A stretch of 35,894 nt of DNA, taken from NCBI GenBank assembly GCA_030432925.1, contig JAUILT010000025.1, forward strand, positions 1 to 35,894, given 5' to 3'. Positions 1-8,568 of the stretch are shown piece by piece; positions within the stretch are counted from its first letter, which is position 1; each line of letters begins with the position of its first letter. This stretch comes from Bdellovibrionia bacterium (lineage in GTDB: Bacteria > Bdellovibrionota > Bdellovibrionia > Bdellovibrionales > UBA1609). The notes below the pieces were generated by a model, which was not told the origin of the DNA, made no database searches, and saw only the letters and a program-made list of their open reading frames with translations. The position numbers were made by a program, and so were the translations under genes.

Positions 1-118
1 TAAAAGTGAGCCCTCTCTTAAAGATATGCTTGTAGTACAAAAGGGACAGCGCTTGAGTATTCAACCCGTGAAAAAAAAACATTTTGATCAAATTTTAAAA
101 ATGGCTCGCCAAAAATGA
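1..118 (+). CDS. EVE-domain protein, 3' end only
   Basis: Only the last 38 codons are in the window; the frame begins at base 2 and stops at TGA 116-118. The visible tail reads SLKDMLVVQKGQRLSIQPV and then a short helix, which matches the C-terminal strand-helix of EVE (PUA-like) domain proteins, where a Leu-Lys-Asp-Met stretch is followed by an R-L-S-V/I-x-P-V segment. EVE domains are thought to bind modified bases in nucleic acids. The stop overlaps the ATG of the next gene (ATGA, 115-118), so the two are probably translationally coupled. The pairing of a modified-base reader with a tRNA-modifying enzyme is suggestive but unproven. The start and N-terminus lie outside the window. Confidence 0.72.
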   Translation, partial: KSEPSLKDMLVVQKGQRLSIQPVKKKHFDQILKMARQK

Positions 119-1083
119 CCTCCCCTTTTATCTCATTAGCTCCTATGGAAGGTGTTGTAGACCCTGTTGTCCGCGAACTACTCACAGCTATAGGAGGTAT
201 TGATCAGTGTGTGACTGAGTTCGTGAGAGTGACTGACAAACTCTTACCTGACCATGTTTTTTACAAATACTGTCCCGAGCTCAATACCAAAGGAAAAACA
301 ACGGCTGGCACGGAGTGCTACATTCAACTCCTAGGAGGTCAACCTGGCCCTATGGCTGAAAATGCTCGAAAAGTCTTTGAACTGGGAGCCCCAGGCCTTG
401 ATCTCAACTTTGGCTGTCCAGCCAAAACTGTGAATCGACATGATGGTGGAGCGGTCCTTTTAAAAAACCCTCACCGACTGTTTGATATTATCAGCACTGT
501 CAAAAAAGCCTTGCCCGTAAATTATCCCGTAACAGCAAAAGTGCGGTTAGGCTTTGAAGACAAATCTCTCGTCCAAGAAATTGCTCGGGCCGTAAGTGAA
601 GCCAAGGCCCATCGATTGACCATACACGCACGCACCAAAGTAGAGGGCTATAGGCCCCCCGCCCACTGGGAATTTATCGCCCAAATGAAAGAGGTGGCCT
701 CTATTCCAGTTGTAGCCAATGGGGACCTTTGGACCGTCGAGGACTACCTCAAGTGCCGTGAGATTTCTGGCTGTGACGATGTTGCCTTAGGACGATCACT
801 GATTGCACGGCCAGATTTGGGGCTTCAAATTAAAGCGTATATGGTCGGCTCCCCCTATCAAGGCCTGAGCTGGAGTCAAATTCTCACCGGTTTTCTACCA
901 TTGTTTTTGCAAAGTTCAATGGAGTTTCGACACAAACAATATGCAGTGAACCGAATGAAGCAATATCTAAAAATGCTCAAGCCCGCCTACCCTTGTGCCG
1001 GAAGAGCCTTCGAGGTTCTAAAGGTCAAAAACACATTTGAAGAGATCCATCAAGGGCTGCTCGATCTGCAAAAAGAATTCTGA
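115..1083 (+). CDS. dusC: tRNA-dihydrouridine synthase, DusC type
   Basis: This 322-aa protein reduces uridine to dihydrouridine in tRNA using FMN and NADPH. It has the family opening LAPMEGVVDPVVRELLT near residues 8-24, the catalytic loop LNFGCPAKTVN with Cys101 as general acid, the VKVRLG-type strand (here AKVRLGFED), HART near 171 and an ANGDLW/GRSLIARP pair lining the FMN phosphate site. The ITEFVR-like segment (here VTEFVRV) and the ISGCDDVALGR strand resemble E. coli DusC (U16-specific) more than DusA or DusB. Length is normal. The start overlaps the stop of the upstream EVE gene by ATGA. The subfamily call (C rather than A/B) is a judgement from remembered sequence features. Confidence 0.9.
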   Translation: MTSPFISLAPMEGVVDPVVRELLTAIGGIDQCVTEFVRVTDKLLPDHVFYKYCPELNTKGKTTAGTECYIQLLGGQPGPMAENARKVFELGAPGLDLNFGCPAKTVNRHDGGAVLLKNPHRLFDIISTVKKALPVNYPVTAKVRLGFEDKSLVQEIARAVSEAKAHRLTIHARTKVEGYRPPAHWEFIAQMKEVASIPVVANGDLWTVEDYLKCREISGCDDVALGRSLIARPDLGLQIKAYMVGSPYQGLSWSQILTGFLPLFLQSSMEFRHKQYAVNRMKQYLKMLKPAYPCAGRAFEVLKVKNTFEEIHQGLLDLQKEF

Positions 1084-1118
1084 GTCACCACACCCCTGAA
1101 TGACTTCTGCTCGCAAAT

Positions 1119-1769
1119 TCAATGCACAATTAAAGGTCCAGTGGCAAACACGTAGGGGTTATGAACTTTGTTGAGCTGCCAACCCCACTTTTTTGCAATA
1201 AACTCAAAAGTGCATTGACTGAAAAATCCAATATGAGTCTCATCACTGGCATACCACCAGTCCCTCATCTTATCCATTTCAGGATGAAAGCAAGTTCTAA
1301 GAGTAATGAGCCCCCCCGGTCTCAGCAATTGATTCCAGTGATCAAACACCCGTGTGGGAAAAAATGCATGCTCAATGACTTCCGAACAAAAAATGACATC
1401 TACTTTTCCAAATTCCATTTGCAGATCTTGAGGCCAAAAGATGGGGTCATAACTCAAAACTCGATAACGGGGTTGCAAGAGCTTTTCCAGTCCCTTTGTC
1501 GGCCCACACCCATAATCCAAAACCACACTGCCCGATGGAAGAGGTCCCACCTGCAGCCAGGTTTTCTCCAAATATTTCAAATAGCGAAGATCTCGCAAAT
1601 CGTTATTGTGCTCAAGGTAGCGCCTTCTTTCTTGCTCAAAACTCAGACGAGTCTCAGGAGACTGAAAAATATAATCACAGTGGCCGCAGTGAAAAAATAA
1701 CCGACCATGACTCTCCACCCCTTGTGGAGAAGGAGACTTACAGATGAGGCAGGAGGAGTAGGTTCTCAT
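1119..1769 (-). CDS. zinc-ribbon class I SAM methyltransferase
   Basis: The 216-aa product starts with a treble-clef or zinc-ribbon-like module holding two Cys pairs (C7-x2-C10 and C28-x2-C31), then a Rossmann methyltransferase of the Methyltransf_23 type. Motif I is VLDYGCGPTKG near residues 83-93; an acidic strand end SYDP follows, then VDVIFCSEVIEH, and a LLRPGGLITLRT strand typical of this fold. The substrate is not evident. Close relatives with an N-terminal zinc ribbon are annotated simply as methyltransferases. It is convergent with dusC (35 bp between stops) and divergent from the permease gene. The upstream GAAGAG is only a weak ribosome binding site. Confidence 0.8.
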   Translation of the reverse strand: MRTYSSCLICKSPSPQGVESHGRLFFHCGHCDYIFQSPETRLSFEQERRRYLEHNNDLRDLRYLKYLEKTWLQVGPLPSGSVVLDYGCGPTKGLEKLLQPRYRVLSYDPIFWPQDLQMEFGKVDVIFCSEVIEHAFFPTRVFDHWNQLLRPGGLITLRTCFHPEMDKMRDWWYASDETHIGFFSQCTFEFIAKKWGWQLNKVHNPYVFATGPLIVH

Positions 1770-1896
1770 AAGCTCTTCAACCTATTTTACTGTAAGCGTA
1801 GCGTCAACAGGCCTGAAGAATAAAGCTTTTATTAACATTCCCATCTTCAGGTTTTATTCTGGGCTTTTATAACAACACATCTAAAAGGGGTCATTA

Positions 1897-3729
1897 GTGG
1901 CTATGCACAAAGGCACCGGTCTCAACTGGGTGATTGCAGCTGGCATTGTTGGGGCTGATATTGGAACTTCCATTTTTTATGGAACAGGAATTCTCTATCC
2001 CATTGTGGGATATCTAGCCCCTATTTTTGTTCTAACCACTTGTATAATGATGTGGGTCTTTAAGCGCACCTACGAAGAGGGGTTAGCTCTCAGTCCTTAT
2101 AATGGTGGTGCTTACTCCATGATTTTAAGAAGTGTGGGGCGCCGTGCAGCTGTCTTGGCGGGAGCATTGACGTTTGTTTCTTACCTGGCCACCGCCGCAG
2201 TATCTTCTCTCAGCGGAGGTTTTTACCTCACCTCTCTCGTAGAAGGGGGTATGTCCAACTCTATTGTGGTACTTTTGTCCTTTGTACCTCTAGTGCTGTT
2301 TGGACTTCTCAATACTCGAGGCATTAAGGAGCCCGCCAAGCTGGTGACCGTCATTGCTGGCTTTCACTTTGTATTGCTCATTCTGATGGTATTTTGGGGG
2401 TTTGGCTATCTGGCTTTCAACTTTAGTGAAATTGATTTCAGTAAACTGAGCCGACTCACTCCCTCTGGAGAACTCACTCTACCCATGTTGGCCTATGGTT
2501 TTGCCGCTGCCTTCTTAGGAATCACAGGCTTTGAATCCGCCGCACAGATTGTTGAAGAGCTGGAAGACCCTATTTTAAGAACAGTGAGGCTTCTTTATAA
2601 AACGGTAGTCATTCTAGTTTCTGCCACCGCACCGTTCATTTCTTTTCTTTGCCTGATCCTAATGACTCCAGAAGAGGTCGACGGAAACCTGAACTACCTC
2701 CTGTCAGGCCTGGCTGACAAACTCGGAGGTCGGTTTCTTCTAACTATCGTGGTGATTGATGCCACACTCACACTCTTTGCCGCCACAAACACAGCCTTCG
2801 TCGGATTTATTGGCCTGGCAACCACCATGGCCAAACAAGGAAACCTTCCCTCATTCTTGCTTTACCGGGTGGCTCACAAATACCCCACTATTCAGGGGTA
2901 TCCGCTTATTGCCCTACCCTTTATGGGAGTGGGTATGTGCATGTCCGCCGTTGTGGCTGGTGAGCTCGAGATTGCCGCAAAAGTCTATGAAATCTCATTT
3001 CTTGGTGTGATGGTGAGTTTTTGTGTGGGTGTGGTGCTGATGAGAAACCGCGATATGCGTCGGGATACTCCTAACCAATACCTGTCCTCCACTCTATTAA
3101 AATTCAAAGAGCGCATTGTTCCCATCCCCCCCTTATTTTCAGGTGTTGTTCTAGCACTGGCTGTAAGTATTCTGTTTTTACATGCCAACACGGATGCCCT
3201 GTTGATGCTTGTCACACTTCTAGCGGCCACTTTGCTATTGATGGCCTATTACCGGTGGGGAGTCCTAGAAAACCGCCTGGAATCTCGCCATGACCTCCGT
3301 TTAGGAATGGGAAAATTTTCCACAACAATAGACCTTCCTGAAGAATTGCCCCGCTATGTTCTGTGTGCCGGAGGGACTGGAGCCCGACGATTGATCAATA
3401 AAGCTCTCAAACACCTACTGGCTAACACAAATAACCCCTTTGAACTGGTGGTTTTTCATGCTGAAGAGGGAAAAGACCCTGAGGGATTCTTTTATGAACT
3501 TCTACAGCGGGTAGTTTCCCAGCAAATTGCTCCTGTCTACGCCAACGAGGATCTCGTTCTAACTGTTAAAATTCTTCCAGGCAGTCTCTCTGAAGGATTA
3601 CAAACCTTAAAGAAGTCCATTAATTTTAAAACGCTCCTATTTGGAAGTGGGCGCAACCCAAAAATAGCCAAGCAGATCGCCGAAAATATCACCCATGAAC
3701 TGGAGGTGAATGTGGCATTTCTTGAATAG
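1897..3729 (+). CDS. APC-superfamily amino-acid permease with C-terminal cytoplasmic domain
   Basis: About 480 residues of alternating hydrophobic segments (around 12 membrane spans) begin with the APC signature region GADIGTSIFYGTGILYP in the first helix, which in this superfamily forms the unwound substrate-binding segment. TM6 carries GFESAAQIVEELEDP, the usual APC TM6 to loop motif. The last 120 residues or so (from about 485, after RLESRHDLRLG) are soluble and have the look of a universal-stress-protein-like Rossmann domain, as found in some long APC transporters. The substrate cannot be told from sequence. The start is GTG 1897, chosen because AAAGGGG ends 6 bases upstream; an in-frame ATG lies two codons later. 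The glutaredoxin gene follows 12 bp downstream and may be cotranscribed. Confidence 0.85.
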   Translation: MAMHKGTGLNWVIAAGIVGADIGTSIFYGTGILYPIVGYLAPIFVLTTCIMMWVFKRTYEEGLALSPYNGGAYSMILRSVGRRAAVLAGALTFVSYLATAAVSSLSGGFYLTSLVEGGMSNSIVVLLSFVPLVLFGLLNTRGIKEPAKLVTVIAGFHFVLLILMVFWGFGYLAFNFSEIDFSKLSRLTPSGELTLPMLAYGFAAAFLGITGFESAAQIVEELEDPILRTVRLLYKTVVILVSATAPFISFLCLILMTPEEVDGNLNYLLSGLADKLGGRFLLTIVVIDATLTLFAATNTAFVGFIGLATTMAKQGNLPSFLLYRVAHKYPTIQGYPLIALPFMGVGMCMSAVVAGELEIAAKVYEISFLGVMVSFCVGVVLMRNRDMRRDTPNQYLSSTLLKFKERIVPIPPLFSGVVLALAVSILFLHANTDALLMLVTLLAATLLLMAYYRWGVLENRLESRHDLRLGMGKFSTTIDLPEELPRYVLCAGGTGARRLINKALKHLLANTNNPFELVVFHAEEGKDPEGFFYELLQRVVSQQIAPVYANEDLVLTVKILPGSLSEGLQTLKKSINFKTLLFGSGRNPKIAKQIAENITHELEVNVAFLE

Positions 3730-3741
3730 AAAGCGGCCCCT

Positions 3742-3993
3742 ATGAAACCTGTAAAAGTGTATTTATGGACCACCTGTCCCTTTTGTGTAAAAACTATTCA
3801 ATTACTAAAATCCAAAGGCATCGAGCCTGAAATCATCAACCTCGATGGAGATAATGAGGGCTTACAAAAAATCCGCCAACAGACCGGACAAAGAACAGTC
3901 CCACAGATTTTTATCGGAGATGAGTTTATTGGAGGCTATAGTGAACTGGCCGCTTTAGATCGCTCAGGAAAACTCAAACACAAACTAACCTGA
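3742..3993 (+). CDS. grxC: glutaredoxin 3-like protein
   Basis: This 83-aa single-domain glutaredoxin carries out glutathione-dependent reduction of disulfides or mixed disulfides in the cytoplasm. The active site is C12-P-F-C15 (CPYC in E. coli GrxC, so Tyr to Phe), with the cis-proline motif TVP at 52-54 and the glutathione-binding GG at 64-65 followed by SELAALDRSGKL. Length matches GrxC. It directly follows the permease gene, and a glutathione synthetase gene is present in the same window (11018-11947), so a glutathione system is present. Its stop is one base away from the stop of the convergent gene at 3995. Confidence 0.92.
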   Translation: MKPVKVYLWTTCPFCVKTIQLLKSKGIEPEIINLDGDNEGLQKIRQQTGQRTVPQIFIGDEFIGGYSELAALDRSGKLKHKLT

Positions 3994-3994
3994 C

Positions 3995-4642
3995 CTATTG
4001 AGAAGCCAACGAACAGATACTCGGCTCCCCTGCTGAGCACACAACCATAAAGTTGATGGAGCCTACGGCAGCCTTATTCAGTCCGTTCAATGAAGTACAG
4101 GCCCTTGTCAGACGCTCTACAGAGAGCTTATTTCCTTGATGCTCACTGATCTCCATTCCGTCACAAATGAGTTGGCCATTGACGTTGCCTCGCATATTAG
4201 GGTCTGCTGCACCACACTGTTGAGAGCAGTGCTGCCGCTGAGCTTGACACATTAGAGCTCCGCGGGCAGCTGCATTTTGAGCTTCTAGTATCGCTCGCAC
4301 ATTTTGTGAACGAAGACCTACATCAGAAGTCTCTCCCGTGGACGCCATTAAGGCCCCCGTGTAGCCCCCACAAGTGTCAATATCCATACAACAGGAGTAG
4401 GCTCTGTCCAAAGCCTGCTTGCAAGCAGGGTCCACCGGCATGGATATCACTGCATCATAGCGGTTTTTAGTATTTTGAATATATTGAGGGCCATAATGAC
4501 TACTCGCCTGAGTATCAAAAGAGTTGAGCACTCCAAAATCTGGGGCACCGTTTCCTCCACAGCCCATCACCTGAGAAGAAGCCTGGTGGGGAAACCCAAA
4601 AAGTAAATATGCCGTTAATACTAAAAGCCACGCTGATCTCAT
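3995..4642 (-). CDS. secreted Cys-rich protein of unknown function
   Basis: I do not recognise a family. The start is placed at ATG 4642 (215 aa) rather than the in-frame ATG at 4660, because AGGAG sits 9 bases upstream of the former and nothing like it precedes the latter; this start also gives a clean signal peptide (MRSAW, then a hydrophobic run, then a cleavage region around HQASSQ). The mature part contains twelve cysteines, including a CC pair at 84-85 and clusters C132/C139/C143, an even number that fits multiple disulfides after export to the periplasm or outside. The segment ARGALMCQAQRQHCSQQCG looks like a helix with Cys on one face. It sits alone between glutaredoxin and purK. Confidence 0.7.
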   Translation of the reverse strand: MRSAWLLVLTAYLLFGFPHQASSQVMGCGGNGAPDFGVLNSFDTQASSHYGPQYIQNTKNRYDAVISMPVDPACKQALDRAYSCCMDIDTCGGYTGALMASTGETSDVGLRSQNVRAILEAQNAAARGALMCQAQRQHCSQQCGAADPNMRGNVNGQLICDGMEISEHQGNKLSVERLTRACTSLNGLNKAAVGSINFMVVCSAGEPSICSLASQ

Positions 4643-4822
4643 AGTAAACACTCCTCGCATAAAGTTTTCGGCAATGTCTCAATTTTACTACAGTCCCAAA
4701 TATCGACTCTCAGCAAAACCCCTGAATGTCTCAAATTGATTCAAGATTGAAGCACATCTCTTCTGTAAGATTCATAACATTGGGAACTTGGCAATATTGG
4801 AAATCTCAGGTAGATTCCAACA

Positions 4823-5956
4823 ATGGAAGACCGTAAAATACAGCCTATAAAAATTGGAATTCTTGGTGGCGGTCAGCTGGCTCGAATGCTGCTTTTAAAA
4901 AGCCATGAAATGGGCTTGAACGTTTTCGTCCTCAGCTCCAATAAGACAGATCCCGCGGCCCAGGTAACCAGCCAATGGATTCAAGGAAACCCTTTTGAAT
5001 ACAGTGATCTAAAAAGCTTCTTTAAAACTGTAGATCTTGTCACATTTGAAAGTGAGTTCGTCGATGCAGATCTCATTTCAAAAGCTAGCCAGGACTTGAA
5101 TGTAAAATTCTCTCCATCTTTGGACATCTTAAAAGTCCTACAGAATCGAAAAACTCAAAAAGCCTGCTTTAAAAAATACGGTCTTGATACAGCTCCCTTC
5201 ATGGAGTTAGACATATCTTTATCTTTTGAAGCTATCTGTAAAAACTTAAACTCAGGCTCTTTTGTCATTAAAAAGTGCTTTGGTGGTTATGATGGTTATG
5301 GCACCTGGGTGATTCGTAATGATTCACAATGGGATAAATTTTTAAAATCTGATTACGACAAAAATACAGAGTATCTGGCAGAAGCATTTATCCGCTTTAA
5401 AAGAGAGTTGGCCATGACTTTTGCCCGCTCCTCAGGGGGTGATATTGTACATTTTCCCATGGTAGAAAGCCATCAGGAAAACTCCCGATGCCTGTGGGTG
5501 AAAGGCCCCCTGAGTCACAAAAAAATTCCAGGCTTTGTCAAGTCTGTAACTTCCATGCTGAACCGCATGGATTATGTTGGAGACATCGCCTTTGAACTCT
5601 TCGAAAACCCCAGTGAACAATTCATTGTCAACGAAATCGCTCCCCGAGTTCATAACTCCACTCATTACAGTCTGAATGGGTTCAATATTGATCAGTTCAG
5701 TTTGCACTTGAAAGCCATTTGTGGAGACAAACTCAATTCACCAAAAACCGGATGGGGTGGTTTTGCCATGTATAACCTTTTAGGAACTGGAGACTCCAGC
5801 CTGGCACTGGACACACAGCTGGATGTACAGCTGCATTGGTATGGAAAATCCAAAAACAACCTAGGCCGAAAAATGGGACACATCAATACTCAGGGAATCA
5901 ACCCTGAGGCCGCATTAGAAAGGCTGAAAAAAGCCAGAAAGGAAATAAAACTATGA
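4823..5956 (+). CDS. purK: 5-(carboxyamino)imidazole ribonucleotide synthase PurK
   Basis: PurK carries out ATP- and bicarbonate-dependent conversion of AIR to N5-CAIR in purine synthesis. The 377-aa ATP-grasp protein begins with the biotin-carboxylase-like N-terminal domain ([21 protein letters not shown]), followed by the FESEFVD segment, the ATP-grasp lid [30 protein letters not shown], and the metal-binding end [17 protein letters not shown]. All expected motifs are present. The E-F/E-N region FESEFVD is slightly unlike the usual FE-x-E-N/H. The gene overlaps purE by ATGA, so the two enzymes that replace a single carboxylase step are translated together. Confidence 0.95.
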   Translation: MEDRKIQPIKIGILGGGQLARMLLLKSHEMGLNVFVLSSNKTDPAAQVTSQWIQGNPFEYSDLKSFFKTVDLVTFESEFVDADLISKASQDLNVKFSPSLDILKVLQNRKTQKACFKKYGLDTAPFMELDISLSFEAICKNLNSGSFVIKKCFGGYDGYGTWVIRNDSQWDKFLKSDYDKNTEYLAEAFIRFKRELAMTFARSSGGDIVHFPMVESHQENSRCLWVKGPLSHKKIPGFVKSVTSMLNRMDYVGDIAFELFENPSEQFIVNEIAPRVHNSTHYSLNGFNIDQFSLHLKAICGDKLNSPKTGWGGFAMYNLLGTGDSSLALDTQLDVQLHWYGKSKNNLGRKMGHINTQGINPEAALERLKKARKEIKL

Positions 5957-6447
5957 AGGCTCAAGTCGCTGTGATCATGGGAAGTGACTCTGACCTTCCA
6001 GGAATGAAAGATGCCATTGATATTCTGGAATTTTTTGGCATCAAACTGCATGTAGAGGTGGTTTCCGCCCACCGCACCCCCGAAAAAATGCTGAACTTTG
6101 CCAAAAAAGCTCGCCATCAAGGCATCCAGGTGATTATTGCTGGTGCCGGTGGGGCCGCCCACTTGCCTGGAATGGTGGCCTCCATGACTACACTGCCTGT
6201 TATTGGTGTTCCCATTGTTACTGGAAAAATCAAAGGACTGGACTCTTTATTGTCTATTGCACAAATGCCTAAAGGGGTCCCTGTTGCCACCATGGCTGTG
6301 GGCAACTCCCACAATGCAGGGCTTTTAGCGACCAGAATTTTAAGCCTGCGTTCAAAGCCTCTGCAAAATAAACTCTTAAAATTCCAAAGATCACAAAAAA
6401 TCAAAGTTTCACAAATGAATCAAAAACTGAAAGACAAATTGAGTTAA
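5953..6447 (+). CDS. purE: N5-carboxyaminoimidazole ribonucleotide mutase PurE
   Basis: PurE class I moves the carboxyl group of N5-CAIR to C4 to give CAIR. The 164-aa protein has the substrate-phosphate loop [13 protein letters not shown] (9-21), the SAHRTP motif with the catalytic His at residue 40, [14 protein letters not shown], and the [33 protein letters not shown] segment (broken here: [11 protein letters not shown] then [11 protein letters not shown]). The usual G-x-A-NAALLA is [10 protein letters not shown] here, a mild variation. Its start overlaps purK by 4 bases. Confidence 0.95.
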   Translation: MKAQVAVIMGSDSDLPGMKDAIDILEFFGIKLHVEVVSAHRTPEKMLNFAKKARHQGIQVIIAGAGGAAHLPGMVASMTTLPVIGVPIVTGKIKGLDSLLSIAQMPKGVPVATMAVGNSHNAGLLATRILSLRSKPLQNKLLKFQRSQKIKVSQMNQKLKDKLS

Positions 6448-6482
6448 TAGAGTGGCTTTACAGCTTCTCCCCGGAGAGATTT

Positions 6483-6941
6483 TTATAGACCCTTACAGTA
6501 GTTCATGCAACTACCGGTATTTCCCATAGCCATCCCCGCTATGGCTCCATCTACTGTGAGCTGATAGTCTTTCCACTCAAAATAGGTTTTAGAACTACAA
6601 TCTTCCAAATCTTGATATTCCTTGTACCAGGCAGCATAAACGGCTGTCTCCATTGAAACCTCTCGAGCTATCTTACAACCCATATAACAGTGTTTTTGCT
6701 TATCACTGCGTAACTCTTCAGCCTTCTTTTTTTCTCGTGAATATAAATTATAGGCAAAGAACAGGTTCAAGAGTCCTGGACTCTCTGGCTCTTCAGAGGC
6801 CCACTGATCTTTTAGCTCCTGCCACTCAACCCCACTCATACGCTCATGAGTTTTTGGGTGGATCTCTACGTTTATACACATATCTTGTGAATACGCAGGT
6901 AAAGCTATAGATACAGTTAATACAAATAAAATTTTTCTCAT
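6483..6941 (-). CDS. secreted protein with HCxxGC motif, unknown function
   Basis: The 152-aa product has a signal peptide (MRKILFVLTVSIALPAYSQ, cleavage near residue 19). Six cysteines follow (22, 85, 89, 115, 145, 149). The segment KHCYMGCKIAREV (84-96) followed by AAWYKEYQDLED resembles a pattern of an R/KHC-x2-x-C helix, then a KE-x-x-D helix, that I associate with C-terminal regions of some secreted or polymorphic-toxin-like proteins; this resemblance is from memory and not tested. The C-terminal half has a glycine-rich GAIAGMAMG segment before the last two Cys. It is isolated and convergent with purE. Confidence 0.68.
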   Translation of the reverse strand: MRKILFVLTVSIALPAYSQDMCINVEIHPKTHERMSGVEWQELKDQWASEEPESPGLLNLFFAYNLYSREKKKAEELRSDKQKHCYMGCKIAREVSMETAVYAAWYKEYQDLEDCSSKTYFEWKDYQLTVDGAIAGMAMGNTGSCMNYCKGL

Positions 6942-7162
6942 ATGTGACGAGACACTAACTAAACCCTAGAAGCAAGTAAAGTGAAAGTCCAAAACACATA
7001 AAAATAGAGTGAGAACTTCTGCTACGAATGTAGAAAATTCCCAGGCTGAGACAAATTGCGGCCTTCTGCTTCAGCCTGAGACCCTGCAGGTAAAGAGCTT
7101 ATTTTTTACTGGATGATCGTCTTGAAGATATCGTTAAAAAACCTTCATGTTCTGATTTTTGT

Positions 7163-7189
7163 TCAATATGAACCGTCGGCTTCCGATAA
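7163..7189 (+). promoter_or_regulatory. candidate sigma-28 (FliA-type) promoter
   Basis: TCAA at 7163-7166, then exactly 15 bases, then TCCGATAA at 7182-7189. The classical sigma-28 consensus is TAAA-N15-GCCGATAA, so this matches 3 of 4 and 7 of 8. It lies 30 bases before the favoured ATG (7219) of the response regulator and would give a leader of about 20 bases. Seen in sequence; the sigma factor assignment is inference. Confidence 0.45.
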
Positions 7190-7218
7190 AAGACATGTAT
7201 ATTAGAAGGAGCCGTTCG

Positions 7219-7671
7219 ATGTCAGAAACACCCGAAACGCCAAGCGAAAATGAATCAGTGAGTGGAACTCAGGAAAAAATCATTGTTGCTGAAGACTCCC
7301 CTCCCAACAGAAAAATCCTTGTTCATCTACTACAAAAACTCGGATATAAAGTGGAAGGTTTTGAAAATGGTAAGTTAGCTTGGGAAGCTGTAGAGGCTGA
7401 GAAAAATCCAGAGCACCTTGTAGCAGTGATTTCTGACATCATGATGCCCACAATGGACGGAATTGAACTTCTTAAAAACATCAGAGGCTCCGAAAAATTC
7501 AAAGATCTTCCTGTGCTTTTGGTAACAGCAGTCTCCGATAAAGAGTACATTCTAGAGGCTAAGTCCATGAACGTGAATGGGTATATTTTGAAGCCTGTCA
7601 CATTTCAACGGGTGACCGGAAAACTCTCCGAACTGTTTCCAAATAAAAAATTCCCCAAACTGGCGGCTTGA
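7219..7671 (+). CDS. receiver-only response regulator
   Basis: The protein is a single CheY-like receiver domain of 150 aa with no output domain. The acidic pocket is E25-D26, the phosphoacceptor is D73 (ISDIMMPTMDG), the switch Thr is T103 (LVTAVSDK) and the conserved Lys is K125 (ILKPV). The first 18 residues are a short, polar Ser/Glu/Thr-rich tail. The start is set at ATG 7219, where AAGGAG ends 7 bases upstream; the longer in-frame reading from 7159 would run through the likely promoter. The gene is followed directly by the HDOD and histidine kinase genes, so it is probably phosphorylated by that kinase and acts by protein contact, for example on the HDOD protein. Confidence 0.88.
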   Translation: MSETPETPSENESVSGTQEKIIVAEDSPPNRKILVHLLQKLGYKVEGFENGKLAWEAVEAEKNPEHLVAVISDIMMPTMDGIELLKNIRGSEKFKDLPVLLVTAVSDKEYILEAKSMNVNGYILKPVTFQRVTGKLSELFPNKKFPKLAA

Positions 7672-7676
7672 TATTT

Positions 7677-8567
7677 ATGGCAGTGGAGGCCCTCTCACAA
7701 GACTACATTGTTTCACGCCTGGAAGAGCTGCCAACACTTCCAACAATTGTCTATGAGCTTTCCCGTGTGATCAATGATCCTATGTCATCCACAGCCGAAG
7801 TAGAGCGAATTATGTCTGGGGATCAAAGTCTTACAACAAAAGTTCTGAAATTGGTGAACTCTGCTTACTATGCCATTCCTGGTGGTGTCAGTAGTGTGAG
7901 TCGTGCCATTGCGTTTATTGGATTTGATACCGTCAATCAACTGGTTTTATCAGCATCTATTCTCAGCGCCCTAGAAATCAAGGGACCTGTAAGGTTTGAT
8001 GTCAATGAGTTCTGGAAGCATTCCCTCGGTGTAGCCATTGCGGCTGAGACTGTTGCTGAACACATACGACACCCCAATCCTCCAGATATGTTCACCAGCG
8101 GCCTAGTCCATGATATGGGTAAAGTCGCACTCTATACAATTCATCAAGAAGCTATGTTATCTATTCTCAAAAACGCTGAAGACAAAGACATCAGTTATTT
8201 TGAATCTGAAGGAGATCTGGACATTCCCCGCCACACAACTCTTGGGTATCTTTTGGCACAAAAGTGGACATTGCCTGCACAAATTATGGCTGTTATCAAA
8301 TACCATCATCAAAAAGACCCTAACCTACGGGGAGGTTTGAGCTCTGACCTTAACCAATCTGTGGATATTGTCTACCTCGCCAACCTTCTTATTCATGCAT
8401 TAAAGTTTGGAAACAGTGGACACACCGTAATTTTAAATGCCCCTAAAGATGTTTTAGGACGCCTGACCATTGACCCCAATCAGGGGTTTAAAAAACTACT
8501 TTTGGAGATAAAAGGCAATCTAGATAAGGCCAATGATCTAATAAGAATTTTGTGCAGTGAGGGTTAA
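7677..8567 (+). CDS. HDOD-domain signalling protein
   Basis: The HDOD domain fills most of the 296 residues: LPTLPTIVYELSRVINDP near the start, then VERIMSGDQSLTTKVLKLVNSAYY, SRAIAFIGFDTVNQLVL, and SGLVHDMGKVALYTI, which keeps an H-D pair (H145-D146). HDOD proteins are noncatalytic relatives of HD hydrolases that act as scaffolds in two-component and c-di-GMP signalling. The start is ATG 7677; a TTG at 7668 in the same frame would overlap the previous stop. It lies between a receiver protein and a histidine kinase, with a stop-to-start gap of only a few bases and overlap on its 3' side, so all three are one operon. Confidence 0.88.
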   Translation: MAVEALSQDYIVSRLEELPTLPTIVYELSRVINDPMSSTAEVERIMSGDQSLTTKVLKLVNSAYYAIPGGVSSVSRAIAFIGFDTVNQLVLSASILSALEIKGPVRFDVNEFWKHSLGVAIAAETVAEHIRHPNPPDMFTSGLVHDMGKVALYTIHQEAMLSILKNAEDKDISYFESEGDLDIPRHTTLGYLLAQKWTLPAQIMAVIKYHHQKDPNLRGGLSSDLNQSVDIVYLANLLIHALKFGNSGHTVILNAPKDVLGRLTIDPNQGFKKLLLEIKGNLDKANDLIRILCSEG

Positions 8568-8568
8568 T

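Noticed and set aside
1161-1747. Long plus-strand frames over the methyltransferase gene
   Set aside because: They are antisense to a gene with clear methyltransferase motifs and have no family signal.
6466-6485. Possible terminator after purE (TCTC-CCCG-GAGA then T-run)
   Set aside because: Stem is only 4 bp and overlaps the stop of the convergent gene; too weak to list as a feature.
7042-7078. CAGGCTGA / TCAGCCTG inverted repeat with an 18-base spacer
   Set aside because: Stem of 8 with a long loop and no T-run or known motif; could be a weak regulatory hairpin but there is no further support.
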